This document shows, in pieces, positions 20,800 through 29,260 of a stretch of 40,039 nucleotides of DNA (positions within the stretch are counted from its first letter, which is position 1; each line of letters starts with the position of its first letter). The notes below the pieces were generated by a model. It saw only the letters and a list, made by a program, of their open reading frames with translations. It did not search any database and had not been told where the DNA came from. This DNA is from Verrucomicrobiota bacterium (GTDB lineage Bacteria > Verrucomicrobiota > Verrucomicrobiia > Limisphaerales > SIBE01): positions 1 through 40,039 of the forward strand of contig JAQBVM010000019.1 in the NCBI GenBank assembly GCA_027623095.1, read 5' to 3'. Position numbers and translations under genes: made by a program.

Positions 20800-22476
20800 G
20801 TGAACGAGTCGAATTGCGCGTTACCTACAACGCACTGGCAATGGAGAGATCTCCGATCCGCGTTCTTAGCGCTCACGATCGTTGCTTGGGTCCCGAATAC
20901 TTCCGCGCAAACGCAGGCTTCCACATTCGCAGACGGCATCGAGTTCGGTCGAATTGTTGACGAACGGATCGCCGAAGCCTCGGGCATCGCTGCCAGCGGA
21001 AAAAACCCCGGAGTTCTATGGGTGCATAATGACGGATCATCCGGACGCCTATACGCAATTAGCAGCGACGGAACCCTCCTGGCGACCTACCAGTTTGAGG
21101 GAAAACCCAATGATATCGAAGACATCGCCATCGGACCGGGCCCCATTCCCGGAATTCAATACATTTACGCCGGTGATATCGGAGACAATTCTTTCAACCG
21201 CGATTCGATTCAGATCTATCGAATCCCGGAGCCCTCCATTTATCCTTATTTCACTGACGATCCCATCTCTGAGAACCTCAAAGGCGCTATCGAGATCAAA
21301 CTCGAGTATCCGGACGGGAGCCACGACTCCGAGGCGTTGATGATCGATTCACAAACCGGGGATCTTTTCATTGCAACCAAGGAACTGGGTTTCTCACAAG
21401 TCTTTCGCGCCGCGCGAGCGGAACTTGAAAGCGGAGACAAATTACGGCTCACACTCGTGCAAGAAATCCCGACCGACAGAGTTTCCGCCGCCGATATTTC
21501 TCCGGACGGCGGAGAGATTCTGATTCGCAGCGAATCGATCGCCCTCCATTGGACACGAAGCGCGGGCCAAAGCATCGGTCAGGCACTGGGCGAATTTTCC
21601 ACCATTGCCCCGTTGATCGGTCCACCTTCGGAACCGAACGGCGAAGGAATCGCATTTGATCCGGATGGACTGGGTTACTACACCCTGAGCGAAGGCTTGA
21701 ACCAACCGCTCTATTTCTTTGAACGAATCCGTAAGAACGCTCCCGCAAATCCGGTCGTCTTAATTCGCGAAGGGGATCAATGGAACTTCTTGGACGATGG
21801 ACGCAACCAAGGATTCACTTGGAAAGCGCCCGATTTCAACGACGGCTTCTGGAAGACCGGTCTGGGCCAATTCGGATACGGGGAACACGACGAGAGAACC
21901 AAACTTCTGTATGGAAACGATCCTGACCAAAAAAACGTCACCACGTATTTTAGAAAATTCTTCGAGGTAGAGGACACGGCACAAATTACAGCGTTGAATC
22001 TCGATATTCTTTACGACGATGGAATCGCTGTATATCTCAACGGAACCGAAGTCTTGCGCTCCAACCTCGCTCCGGGCGCCCCGTTCTCCGAACCGGCGAC
22101 CACATCAAACTCGGATCTCGAGAATATCTGGATAACATACGGAATCCCTATGGAATCGCTCCGCACCGGACAGAACTTGATCGCCATCGAAGTTCACCGG
22201 CGATCCAGAAGCGAGGGCGATTTGAGTTTTGACGCGCGTCTTCTCGCCGATCTTAAGCCTCGCCCACTTCGGTTTAGCACGCACCCGGCGCTTGTCGCAA
22301 CTCACTGGCAGTTTTCGGTCGAAGGTCCGGCCGGCCTGAATGTGACGATTCAAGGCTCTTCCGACTTGGTCAACTGGATAGCTGTCGGCACTCTGGCGCT
22401 CGATTCGGGAACAGGGACATTCGTCGATCCCCGTAATGCAAAGGGCGGACACCAATTCTTTCGTTTGCGCAGATGA
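20800..22476 (+). CDS. Secreted propeller-like protein with C-terminal jelly-roll and sorting-like tail
   Basis: The 558-residue product starts at GTG and has a signal peptide (hydrophobic AFLALTIVAW, probable cleavage near TSAQ, about residue 36). Residues about 45-330 look like a beta-propeller: ASGIAASGKNPGVLWVHNDG, GRLYAISSDGTLLATY, DIEDIAIGP, DSEALMIDSQTGDLFIATKE and GEGIAFDPDGLGYYTLSEG. Residues about 335-485 (FTWKAPDFNDGFWKTGLGQFGYG, then YFRKFFEVED and LDILYDDGIAVYLNGTEVLR) resemble a jelly-roll module common in exported verrucomicrobial proteins. The C-terminus (GSSDLVNWIAVGT, then HQFFRLRR) matches tails often seen on such proteins. No catalytic residues were recognised. A role in extracellular binding or hydrolysis is only inferred. 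Confidence 0.8.
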   Translation: MNESNCALPTTHWQWRDLRSAFLALTIVAWVPNTSAQTQASTFADGIEFGRIVDERIAEASGIAASGKNPGVLWVHNDGSSGRLYAISSDGTLLATYQFEGKPNDIEDIAIGPGPIPGIQYIYAGDIGDNSFNRDSIQIYRIPEPSIYPYFTDDPISENLKGAIEIKLEYPDGSHDSEALMIDSQTGDLFIATKELGFSQVFRAARAELESGDKLRLTLVQEIPTDRVSAADISPDGGEILIRSESIALHWTRSAGQSIGQALGEFSTIAPLIGPPSEPNGEGIAFDPDGLGYYTLSEGLNQPLYFFERIRKNAPANPVVLIREGDQWNFLDDGRNQGFTWKAPDFNDGFWKTGLGQFGYGEHDERTKLLYGNDPDQKNVTTYFRKFFEVEDTAQITALNLDILYDDGIAVYLNGTEVLRSNLAPGAPFSEPATTSNSDLENIWITYGIPMESLRTGQNLIAIEVHRRSRSEGDLSFDARLLADLKPRPLRFSTHPALVATHWQFSVEGPAGLNVTIQGSSDLVNWIAVGTLALDSGTGTFVDPRNAKGGHQFFRLRR

Positions 22477-22651
22477 ATCTCGGATTGGTCGGTCCGCGAC
22501 GACGGTTTTATCTCGCTAATTGCGACGGCCGTACAGACGAGCCGCCGATTATGGCGGCTGGACATGGAAATCAAACACGGCGAGATCAAGAATGCGCACG
22601 AAACGTCAAAGGGCTGATTCTGGCAAAGGCAATGCCCGCAATCTTTGATGA

Positions 22652-23187
22652 AAACGGCCTAAAGACTTTGAGGCCCGCCGATCCAGCGGCGACAGGGCGA
22701 AAGTGGTTGCCGGATTCAAGAACGGAGATGTAAACGTGACACTTCTGCAAACACAAAGCGGAGCCACCGCGACACCCAACTCCCGCGTCCCTACGACTTG
22801 GGACTTCGAATCCAAGGCACACGTGGGATTTCAATGGTCTCGGACGACAAAGTCTTCATCGAAGGCCGATCCAAAACTTCCGACCAATGGGAAAGCCTCG
22901 AAATCTACCGGTCCGTGTATGAACATCCCGTCTGGAGACGCGCCGACGAACGGGCAAGGAATTCCGGGCACGGCGGCTCCGATTATCTAACTTTGGAAGC
23001 CTTTGTCGAATCCGTCCGCAATCGCAACGAACCGCCCATCGATGTCTATGAAACCGTTACGTGGGGAGTGATCAGTGCGCTCTCGGAGAAATCGGTGAGT
23101 CAGCGAAGCCAGTCCGTTGATGTTCCGGATTTCACAAAGGGAAAATGGCGAATTCGGGAGCCAGCGCTAATGAACCCGCGTGGATAG
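22652..23187 (+). pseudogene. Remnant of the C-terminal part of a Gfo/Idh/MocA (GH109-like) oxidoreductase
   Basis: One frame reads KVVAGFKNGDVNVTLLQTQSGA up to about 22760. The next frame continues HRDTQLPRPYDLGLRIQG, TRGISMVSDDKVFIEGRS, GHGGSDYLTLEAFVESV, PPIDVYETVTWGVISALSE and VDVPDFTKGKWR, to a stop at 23187. This is the C-terminal domain of GH109-like Gfo/Idh/MocA proteins, including the HGG.DY motif and the conserved DVY...W...LSEKS segment. A frameshift near 22760 separates the two parts, and upstream in the first frame stops follow at once (TGATGA near 22646-22651). The Rossmann domain is absent, so the product cannot be a functional enzyme. Confidence 0.8.
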
Positions 23188-23672
23188 CGAACTCCTTCAA
23201 CGTGGGGCGCGAATCGGGACCATAGACCACCGATTGAGAGTTTTGAAACCGTAAGTTGTGCGAAAAGGCACGTGTCATTCGCTCAAGGTTCCCGAAGACA
23301 TTCAGGCTTGCACCCAACCTCTTGATGGGTGGGGCGATACTCTGTAGAGCCCTGTTGTTTCCTTGTCGGATGATCCCCGGTGAATACGGGCTGTGAAAAC
23401 GCGAGGGAATTGAAAGTTATCGTGTTTCCATTTCTCTTTTGCGTTGTGTACTTCCACCTCAAGGTTGATTAGGGCTCTACGGAGTATCGCCCCACCAGCC
23501 TTGTCGGCGACGGCGCGCGACAGCGCGAGTCGAAAGATGGGGCAACTGACTGGTGGTGGGCTTGGGAAGCCAAATCGCCGAGGACCGACCGCGTCTTCGC
23601 ATCGGCCCTTCCTTCCTGCCTCAGACTGTGCGTGGTGCCTGGCGAGATACTCGTGAACCGCGGGTCAGAATC
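23188..23672. other. Non-coding stretch between the pseudogene and the restriction cassette
   Basis: No credible gene was found. It contains the long inverted repeat 23329-23495, described separately, and otherwise nothing recognised. It lies downstream of both flanking convergent genes and forms the left border of the restriction-modification cassette. Confidence 0.6.
23329..23495. repeat. Inverted repeat, copy 1 of the GTGGGGCGA family
   Basis: The left arm (23329-23354) begins GTGGGGCGATACTC and ends GAGCCCTG. The right arm (23471-23495) is its reverse complement, AGGGCTCTAC to GCCCCAC, with a single mismatch over 25 bases. The spacer is about 116 bp. A second copy with shorter spacing is at 33771-33848. 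Confidence 0.8.
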
Positions 23673-24968
23673 CTATTGTTTCCGAAAAAGAAGAATGTCC
23701 TCGTCGCGCATCGTGTTTGCCAATCCTACGATTCTGCGTTCAAAACGCCGCACGAAGTTCATACCTACCACCTCGGCGAGACGGATCATCACTTTGTCGA
23801 GACCATCCACTTGATCCGGGTCTTTGCCGAACAGCTTACCAAGTTGATTGCTATTTGTTCCAATTACGATTGCACAGCAGCGCTGAGATCGAAGCACGCG
23901 AGCACATTCCTTCAAGACGAGTTCCATATCCTCAACGTAGGTATCGAACTTCTGGCGCAAGGTACGCCCACGCAACCCGACGATGCTTTCGCGGAGGTCA
24001 CCCAGATTGGCTCCCAGAACGCGAAGATGCGGTGCGTCGTTCTCCACGTAGTCCACCGCAAAACTGTAGGGCGGAGAGAAGAGGACACCGTCGATCGACG
24101 AACTCGGCAGCGGCAGCGAGCGAGCGTCGCATTGCTCTGCCTTAGCGTGCCCAACTGGCAATTCTAACGCTGCTCGTCCTTGCTGGAGTTTTCGCGTTAC
24201 AGCTGCGTAGCGTTCGAGGATACCGCGAAACTGAATGTTTGGGGCCTGTCGTGAACTGCGCTCCGCGAAACCGACACTGTCCAAAAATGCGAGAAGCAGG
24301 AGGCTCCAAACCTTCGGCTCAAACCACTCCGCGGAAAAAGCCGAGGGCTGCTGAACCGGACAATAGCGTTCCGCCGCGCCACTGAGGGGAACTTTGCCCG
24401 TCTCAATACCACCGAAGAACCGAAACAGCGATTCGCTCTCACGAACGGCTTTGTCCAACGGGTCTAATGACACCTCGAAACCGTCCAGCTTTGCGGCAGC
24501 CATGAATTGACAGAACGGGCTGACGTCAAATCCGACGGAATCAATTCCCATGAGTGCGGCCTCGACGAGTGTCGTGCCCGAACCCATCATTGGGTCGAGC
24601 ACCGTGTCTCCGGGGCGAAGCCCCATCACGTTGAGAATGCCTTTTACCATCTGAGGATGAAACTTTCCGCGATAAGGGAAAAGCCCGTGGGTCGCGTATC
24701 CGGTGCGAAACTGGTTTCGCACGAAAAATTGACGCCGCTTGCGCGCCGTCCCGTCGGGCAGATGGAGACCTCCGCCAGCACAAAGCCGGAAATGATTCGT
24801 GGGCACATCGCTCACCGCCGCGAAGTATGCTCCACGATCGACGAGCTCCTGATTGTCAAGCAACTGCGACTCCACGAACGCGAGTTCGAGTTCGTAAATC
24901 TCATTCATTTGCGGGAGCAGCTCCAGATGGCCGTGGAAAAGTCGTTGCCGGATGTCGTTTTCAATCAT
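23673..24968 (-). CDS. DNA methyltransferase, probable N4-cytosine type (SPPY), first of two
   Basis: The 431-residue product has the AdoMet-binding motif DPMMGSGTT (residues 125-133), preceded by HGLFPYRGKFHPQM, and the catalytic motif SPPY (288-291) in GVLFSPPYSFAVDYVEN. SPPY is typical of N4-methylcytosine enzymes such as M.BamHI; adenine is less likely. The long block between the two motifs (about 150 residues) could hold target recognition. The C-terminal part (ELVLKECARVLR, then CCAIVIGTNSN) fits the remaining Rossmann strands. It is divergent from the second methyltransferase with 47 bp between the starts. Its role would be to protect host DNA from the endonuclease encoded at 25937-26722. 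The length is normal for the class and no damage is visible. Confidence 0.8.
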   Translation of the reverse strand: MIENDIRQRLFHGHLELLPQMNEIYELELAFVESQLLDNQELVDRGAYFAAVSDVPTNHFRLCAGGGLHLPDGTARKRRQFFVRNQFRTGYATHGLFPYRGKFHPQMVKGILNVMGLRPGDTVLDPMMGSGTTLVEAALMGIDSVGFDVSPFCQFMAAAKLDGFEVSLDPLDKAVRESESLFRFFGGIETGKVPLSGAAERYCPVQQPSAFSAEWFEPKVWSLLLLAFLDSVGFAERSSRQAPNIQFRGILERYAAVTRKLQQGRAALELPVGHAKAEQCDARSLPLPSSSIDGVLFSPPYSFAVDYVENDAPHLRVLGANLGDLRESIVGLRGRTLRQKFDTYVEDMELVLKECARVLRSQRCCAIVIGTNSNQLGKLFGKDPDQVDGLDKVMIRLAEVVGMNFVRRFERRIVGLANTMRDEDILLFRKQ

Positions 24969-25015
24969 CGTTGCAAACAGGAATATCGTTTGCAGTGCGC
25001 GATGGAAAGCTTAGA

Positions 25016-25945
25016 ATGGCGACTATGTTACCCATTCCGGTGTTCCAGACAACGCACGGCAGGCTCTACAAAGGCGACTGCCTGCAACTCATCAAGGCGC
25101 TTCCTGGCGAATCGGTGGACTTGGTTTTTGCGGACCCTCCGTTCAATCTTAGCAAGTCCTACTCCTCGAAGATGGACGACAATATCCCCCATCTCGAGTA
25201 TCTCGACTGGTGCCGGGCTTGGGCCATCGAACTTGTCCGCGTTCTCAAACCCGGCGGAAGCTTGTTCCTCTATAACCTTCCGAAATGGAATCTACCCCTC
25301 GGCGCGTTCCTCATGGACTACGTGACGTTTCGCCACTGGATCACGGTGGACATGAAGTATTCCCTGCCAATTCCGAAGCGGCTCTATCCATCAAATTACT
25401 CCTTGCTCTATTTCATCAAGGGAACCGCGCCCGCGATTTTTCATCCCGACCGACTTCCCATAGAATGCTGCCGCCATTGCGGCGGGGAGCAGCGCGACTA
25501 CGGTGGTTACAAGGACAAGATGAATCCCAAAGGTGTAAATTTGACTGATGTGTGGACGGACATCCCGCCGGTTCGTCACCATAAATACAAGCGCCGGGCC
25601 GCCAACGAACTCGCATTGAAACTGATGGATCGCATCGTGTCGCTCGCCTCTGATCCCGGATCGGTGGTGCTCGATCCATTCGGAGGTTCAGGCACGACCT
25701 ACGCTGCGGCAGAACTGTTGGGGCGGCAATGGATCGGAATGGAACTGGATTGCGATCCGATCATTTCACGGTTTGAGAACTTGGAACTGGATCGCGAGCA
25801 TTTGAACAAAATCCATCAAGGCAAGAACCGCCTCTTCACGAAACCATCGCTCAAACTGAGAGCGCAGAACGGCTTCGGGACGGGAAAGTACCGCATGGAA
25901 TCGAGCCCCACCTCCGAGGAGCAAGAATTCTTGGCGCTAAAATAG
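25016..25945 (+). CDS. DNA methyltransferase, beta class (DPPF), second of two
   Basis: The 309-residue product has the catalytic motif DPPF (residues 40-43, in LVFADPPFNLSKSY) before the AdoMet motif DPFGGSGTT (220-228, in VVLDPFGGSGTTYAAAE). This is the beta-class order of N6-adenine/N4-cytosine methyltransferases; DPPF favours adenine but does not decide it. The middle part carries CCRHCGGE (Cys151, Cys152, Cys155), perhaps part of target recognition. The start at 25016 (MATMLPIPVFQ) is chosen because the preceding open frame overlaps the divergent gene and has no methyltransferase sequence; ATG 25025 is an alternative. The 3' end overlaps the convergent endonuclease gene by 9 bp, so the cassette is very compact. 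Confidence 0.85.
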   Translation: MATMLPIPVFQTTHGRLYKGDCLQLIKALPGESVDLVFADPPFNLSKSYSSKMDDNIPHLEYLDWCRAWAIELVRVLKPGGSLFLYNLPKWNLPLGAFLMDYVTFRHWITVDMKYSLPIPKRLYPSNYSLLYFIKGTAPAIFHPDRLPIECCRHCGGEQRDYGGYKDKMNPKGVNLTDVWTDIPPVRHHKYKRRAANELALKLMDRIVSLASDPGSVVLDPFGGSGTTYAAAELLGRQWIGMELDCDPIISRFENLELDREHLNKIHQGKNRLFTKPSLKLRAQNGFGTGKYRMESSPTSEEQEFLALK

Positions 25946-26722
25946 TTTGGCGGCGCCTTCTGCGCTGCGTCCGTCGCTGCCCTGCTTGATAAACGGAATA
26001 GCGGGGTCGTCCGTCAGTTCATCATGCTCAACCACGGTCACGGCCAGCAGTCCCCGCTCCATGCTCTGGCCGATCCGGTGCCACAGCGGCAGATACGGTG
26101 ACAGTTCCATCCAGTTGCCGATCCGATCTGTGAGGTGGGAGTAAAGAAGTCGGCTGGGCAGGATGACGACGCCGATATCAACCAATCCCGCCAGCATCAC
26201 GAGGCAGAGCTTGTTCATCGAGCGGTGACTTGATGAGATGTTTCCCGTCTCCCACTCGATCACGCAGCGCACACCGCCGGCAAGCTCCGTGAAAAAATCG
26301 AAGTCGCCGACCTTGTCGTGGAAGACCTGACTCCACTCCGCATCATCCAGACGAACATCACGCTTCCCCGGATACTCCTTGAGCAGCACTTCGGCCTTCT
26401 TCTTCGCCTTCTCCAAAGCTTTCGTCTCCCGAGCCAATCCCGTCGGTCGCTCGGCGCTCCAGCCGTCCCGTTTCAGGTTCCGTAGAAATTGTTTTTGTAT
26501 TGGGCCCACGCCATTTCTGCGCCATTGGAATTTCGGCTTTCCAGTAGCCGTTCGTTTGTTGGTTTTGACTTTGATCTTGTTGCGAATGATAAACTTATCG
26601 TTGCCCGTCGGATGGACGATCCCTAGTAGGGCCTTGACGTAGCTCTCGTGCATTTCTGCCCATTGTGCACTATCAAGAAGACCGCCTCGGTCAAAAACCA
26701 CCACTGTGCGAACAAACTTCAT
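25937..26722 (-). CDS. Type II restriction endonuclease, BglII/BstYI-like
   Basis: The 261-residue product starts MKFVRTVVVFDRGG. The ATG at 26722 overlaps the stop of the controller gene as ATGA, which fixes the start and implies translational coupling. The likely PD-(D/E)XK core is GDFDFFTELAGGVRCVIEWETGNISSSHRSMNKL, listed here by parts: Asp140/Asp142, then Glu155 and Glu157, then NISSSHRS. The E-x-E layout in place of ExK is seen in the BamHI/BglII group, which cut sites with a GATC core. The assignment rests on recognition of this segment and on context (two methyltransferases and a C protein), so the exact family and the target are inferred. A Lys-rich stretch (residues 100-120) is also present. 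The frame is open upstream to 27004, but that part overlaps the controller gene. Confidence 0.7.
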   Translation of the reverse strand: MKFVRTVVVFDRGGLLDSAQWAEMHESYVKALLGIVHPTGNDKFIIRNKIKVKTNKRTATGKPKFQWRRNGVGPIQKQFLRNLKRDGWSAERPTGLARETKALEKAKKKAEVLLKEYPGKRDVRLDDAEWSQVFHDKVGDFDFFTELAGGVRCVIEWETGNISSSHRSMNKLCLVMLAGLVDIGVVILPSRLLYSHLTDRIGNWMELSPYLPLWHRIGQSMERGLLAVTVVEHDELTDDPAIPFIKQGSDGRSAEGAAKLF

Positions 26723-26958
26723 GGCTTGGGCGGCAGTCCCTTCGTCAGTGAAGCGATGTCGCAGCGTAAAGCTCGCGCAATTTTGGAAAGAATGGTGAAC
26801 GTGAGGTTTCGTTCCCCACGTTCGACACCCCCGATGTAACTCCGGTCGATCTCGCTCTCGTGGGCGAGTCCCTCTTGGGTCATGCCAGCATCCTTGCGAG
26901 CCGCGCGAATGCGGCTGCCAAGTTCTCTGAGCTCGGAAGATGATTTTTCCACGAACAC
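26719..26958 (-). CDS. Controller (C) protein of the restriction-modification system, XRE-family HTH
   Basis: The 79-residue product is almost wholly a helix-turn-helix domain: LGSRIRAARKDAGMTQEGLA, then HESEIDRSYIGGVERGERN, then LTFTILSKIARALRCDIASL. The size and the SYIGGVERGERN recognition region are typical of C proteins such as C.AhdI and C.PvuII. In those systems the protein first activates and then represses its own operon, delaying endonuclease until methylation is complete. Here it is followed directly by the endonuclease gene with ATGA overlap, and a C-box operator lies 13-41 bp upstream of its start, so the same control is very likely. Confidence 0.88.
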   Translation of the reverse strand: MFVEKSSSELRELGSRIRAARKDAGMTQEGLAHESEIDRSYIGGVERGERNLTFTILSKIARALRCDIASLTKGLPPKP

Positions 26959-26971
26959 AGAATGGGTGAAT

Positions 26972-26999
26972 GACGATTATCAGTCCACGGACTAAGATC
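26972..26999 (-). promoter_or_regulatory. C-box operator upstream of the controller gene
   Basis: On the minus strand this reads GATC-TT-AGTC, then CGT, then GGACT-GATAAT-CGTC. The centre TAGTCCGTGGACT matches the well-known C-box centre of C.AhdI- and C.PvuII-type operators, and the two flanking half-site pairs fit the tandem dimer layout. It lies 13-41 bp before the ATG at 26958, the usual place for self-regulation. The -10 and -35 elements could not be set with confidence. Confidence 0.8.
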
Positions 27000-27089
27000 C
27001 TCATTTCAAGCCTCCAACGAGCGCGGGATTCTGCAGCGCAGGCGGCGTGAGGTTTTGGCCACCACGCAACCGTGTTGCGCTATACCGCG

Positions 27090-27533
27090 TCAGACAGTCG
27101 ACATTACGGTCTTGGAACGTTCCGCATTAACCTCTTCTAGGAGTGATTGAAGCTCCTTTTCAAGGTAGCTGTAGTCTGGGCCGTACGAGAGAACCGAAAT
27201 GTTGCACGTGTTCCGCAAGTCGTTCACTACAACCGGAATTTTTGCCGCCGCCAAAACGACTGCGTAGTGAGGCTTTGTCGCTGCGGAATCGATCTTGACC
27301 TCCTCAAGCAAGAGAGCGACGTCTGGATCAGGCATGCTGCATAAACGGGGTGCCCATTTAGCAAATTCACAACCGGTCGGCGGCAGGAAGAAAGGAGTGA
27401 CCAAGGAGAAGTTGAAAATCGCCGCCTTCGTAAGTTGTTCATATTTAGCGTTCCAATTTTGGATCACATGGAAGAAGGCGGTCTTTCGCGTGCCCTCATT
27501 CAGACGTTGCGTCCGCAGCGCTAAAACAGCCAA
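27090..27533 (-). CDS. Small protein of unknown function next to the restriction cassette
   Basis: The 147 codons start at a TTG at 27533. The frame stays open further upstream to a stop at 27612-27614 but has no ATG there (it reads DSIQWLAVGEYSRRARE before the TTG), so the start is doubtful or the gene is 5'-truncated. The sequence looks protein-like: LTKAAIFNFSLVTPFFLPPTGCEFAKW, then HYAVVLAAAKIPVVVNDLRN, then a C-terminal helix YLEKELQSLLEEVNAE. No domain was recognised. It lies 131 bp upstream of the controller gene on the same strand; whether it belongs to the cassette is unknown. Confidence 0.5.
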   Translation of the reverse strand: MAVLALRTQRLNEGTRKTAFFHVIQNWNAKYEQLTKAAIFNFSLVTPFFLPPTGCEFAKWAPRLCSMPDPDVALLLEEVKIDSAATKPHYAVVLAAAKIPVVVNDLRNTCNISVLSYGPDYSYLEKELQSLLEEVNAERSKTVMSTV

Positions 27534-27602
27534 ACATTGCTTTGCCTCTCGCGCTCTTCGGCTGTATTCTCCGACTGCTAACCACTGAATCGAATCACAC
27601 GC

Positions 27603-28499
27603 ATGCCAAGTCTATTTCACACCCCCATCGATCGCCGTTCATTTCTGCGAATCACATCCCTCGGCGCGGCCACTATCGCCACCTTGACTCCGGGCTCCCT
27701 ATCCGGCGCGGCGGCGAGCGGCGAAGAGTTCCATCTGGCATTGCTTTCGGATACCCATCTTCCCGGTGATCGCAAGAATGGCTATCGTGGCTTCAACCCG
27801 TGGGAGAACCTCAAGCGGATCGTGCCCGATGTGGTTGCCTCCAAGCCAGAGGGAATGCTCCTGTGCGGCGACGCCGCGCGGCTCTCCGGATTGCCCCAGG
27901 ATTACATCGAATTAAAGTCCGTGCTGGAACCGATCTCCGCCGTGGCCCCGGCCTACATCGGCCTCGGCAACCACGACAATCGAGCGGAGTTTCTAAAGGT
28001 TTTTTCACCGGTTCCCGACCAGCGAGAAACGGTGAAGAACAAACACATCATGGTGATCGAACACCCGGTGCTCCGGATCGTCCTGCTCGATTCGCTGCTC
28101 TACGTGAACGAAGTCGCGGGCCTCCTCGGCAAGGAACAGCGGCAGTGGCTAACCGATTACCTTCCGGATCATGCGGATCGCCCTGTGGTGCTCTTCGTAC
28201 ACCATACCCTCGGCGACGGCGACGGTGATTTGCTGGATGCGGAACGGATGTTCGACATCCTGTTGCCGAACCGGCATGTGAAAGCCATCTTCTACGGACA
28301 CTCGCATGTCTGGGAGCAGACTGAGCGCCAGGGCATTCAGTTGATCAACCTTCCCGCAGTCGGTTACAATTTCCGCGACGCGGATCCGGTGGGCTGGGTG
28401 CAGGCGCGATTCCAGAGTAACGGAGTGGACCTCACCTTGCGAGCCATCGGCGGCAACACCGCGGGCGACGGAGAGAAGATCCGTGTGCAATGGTCGTGA
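27603..28499 (+). CDS. Tat-exported metallophosphoesterase
   Basis: The 298-residue product starts with a twin-arginine signal (IDRRSFLRITSLGAATIATL, Arg11-Arg12), so it is exported folded. The calcineurin-like phosphoesterase motifs are in order: SDTH (Asp50, His52), GD (Asp90 in LLCGDAAR), GNHD (residues 122-125), VHH (His200), and GHSH (His233, His235). These form the usual two-metal centre of the superfamily. The rest has the expected alternation, with a short insert around DGDGDLLDAERMF. The substrate cannot be told. The gene stands alone and is convergent with the metal-transporter gene, with a 35-bp gap. Confidence 0.88.
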   Translation: MPSLFHTPIDRRSFLRITSLGAATIATLTPGSLSGAAASGEEFHLALLSDTHLPGDRKNGYRGFNPWENLKRIVPDVVASKPEGMLLCGDAARLSGLPQDYIELKSVLEPISAVAPAYIGLGNHDNRAEFLKVFSPVPDQRETVKNKHIMVIEHPVLRIVLLDSLLYVNEVAGLLGKEQRQWLTDYLPDHADRPVVLFVHHTLGDGDGDLLDAERMFDILLPNRHVKAIFYGHSHVWEQTERQGIQLINLPAVGYNFRDADPVGWVQARFQSNGVDLTLRAIGGNTAGDGEKIRVQWS

Positions 28500-28534
28500 G
28501 ACGATGACGCGGAGGATCGGCGTTCGGCGGTGAG

Positions 28535-29260
28535 TCACACTGGAACTCCGAAAAGCTTGCCGACCGCTGCGGTCAAGGCCATCGCCAGCATTCCCCAGAA
28601 ACAGACACGCACTGCTCCCCGAACCGGAGGGGCGCCTCCTGTGACGGCGGCAATCGCTCCCAGCGCTCCCAACATTCCAATCGCCAGAATAGGGACAAGC
28701 CACAGTAACGAAGAAGCCGGAGCCACTGAGGAGCTAACGACGGGAACCGCTGCACCGAAGGAAAATGCACCGGCAGACCAGAAAGCCGCCTGCAATGGGC
28801 GAGCGCTCAGCTCGGTGGTGATTCCAATTTCATCTCGAGCGTGTGCCTCGAGCGCGTTATGTCTCATCAATTGGCGCGCCACCTCTTCAGCAAGGCTCTC
28901 ATCCAAACCGCGATTCCGATAAATGTCGGCCAACTCTTTCACTTCCTCCTCTCGGTTATTCTCAAGGGCATCTGCCTCCATGCTTAAATCAGCGCGTTCA
29001 ATATCCTCTTGGGATTTCACGGACACGTACTCTCCAGCGGCCATCGACATTGCCCCGGCCACCAAACCGGCGGTGCCAGCCAGAATAATACTCCCCTTGC
29101 CCGCTCCTGCCGCGGCAACTCCAACAATCAGGCTGGCTGTGGATACGATTCCGTCGTTGGCGCCCAATACAGCTGCTCGCAGCCAGCCGCTGCGGTGAAT
29201 TCGATGGTGTTCAGAGCGGTGTTTTTTCACATCAAAGCGTTGGGTATTTAAGCCGGTCAA
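28535..29260 (-). CDS. VIT1/CCC1-family iron/manganese transporter
   Basis: The 241-residue product has the N-terminal family signature WLRAAVLGANDGIVSTASLIVGV in transmembrane helix 1, and GLVAGAMSMAAGEYVSVKSQEDIE in helix 2 and the following loop. A charged cytosolic segment follows (DALENNREEEVKELADIYRNRGL), with Glu residues that bind metal in characterised VIT1 proteins. Three further hydrophobic helices follow (residues about 158-235). Known members move Fe2+ or Mn2+ out of the cytosol or into a store. The gene is divergent from clpB, with 208 bp between the two. Confidence 0.9.
   Translation of the reverse strand: MTGLNTQRFDVKKHRSEHHRIHRSGWLRAAVLGANDGIVSTASLIVGVAAAGAGKGSIILAGTAGLVAGAMSMAAGEYVSVKSQEDIERADLSMEADALENNREEEVKELADIYRNRGLDESLAEEVARQLMRHNALEAHARDEIGITTELSARPLQAAFWSAGAFSFGAAVPVVSSSVAPASSLLWLVPILAIGMLGALGAIAAVTGGAPPVRGAVRVCFWGMLAMALTAAVGKLFGVPV

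Noticed and set aside
24827-25015. N-terminal extension of the second methyltransferase
   Set aside because: It is antisense to the first methyltransferase gene and adds no conserved sequence.
26723-27004. N-terminal extension of the endonuclease frame to 27004
   Set aside because: It overlaps the whole controller gene and operator; the ATGA junction at 26722 gives a better start.
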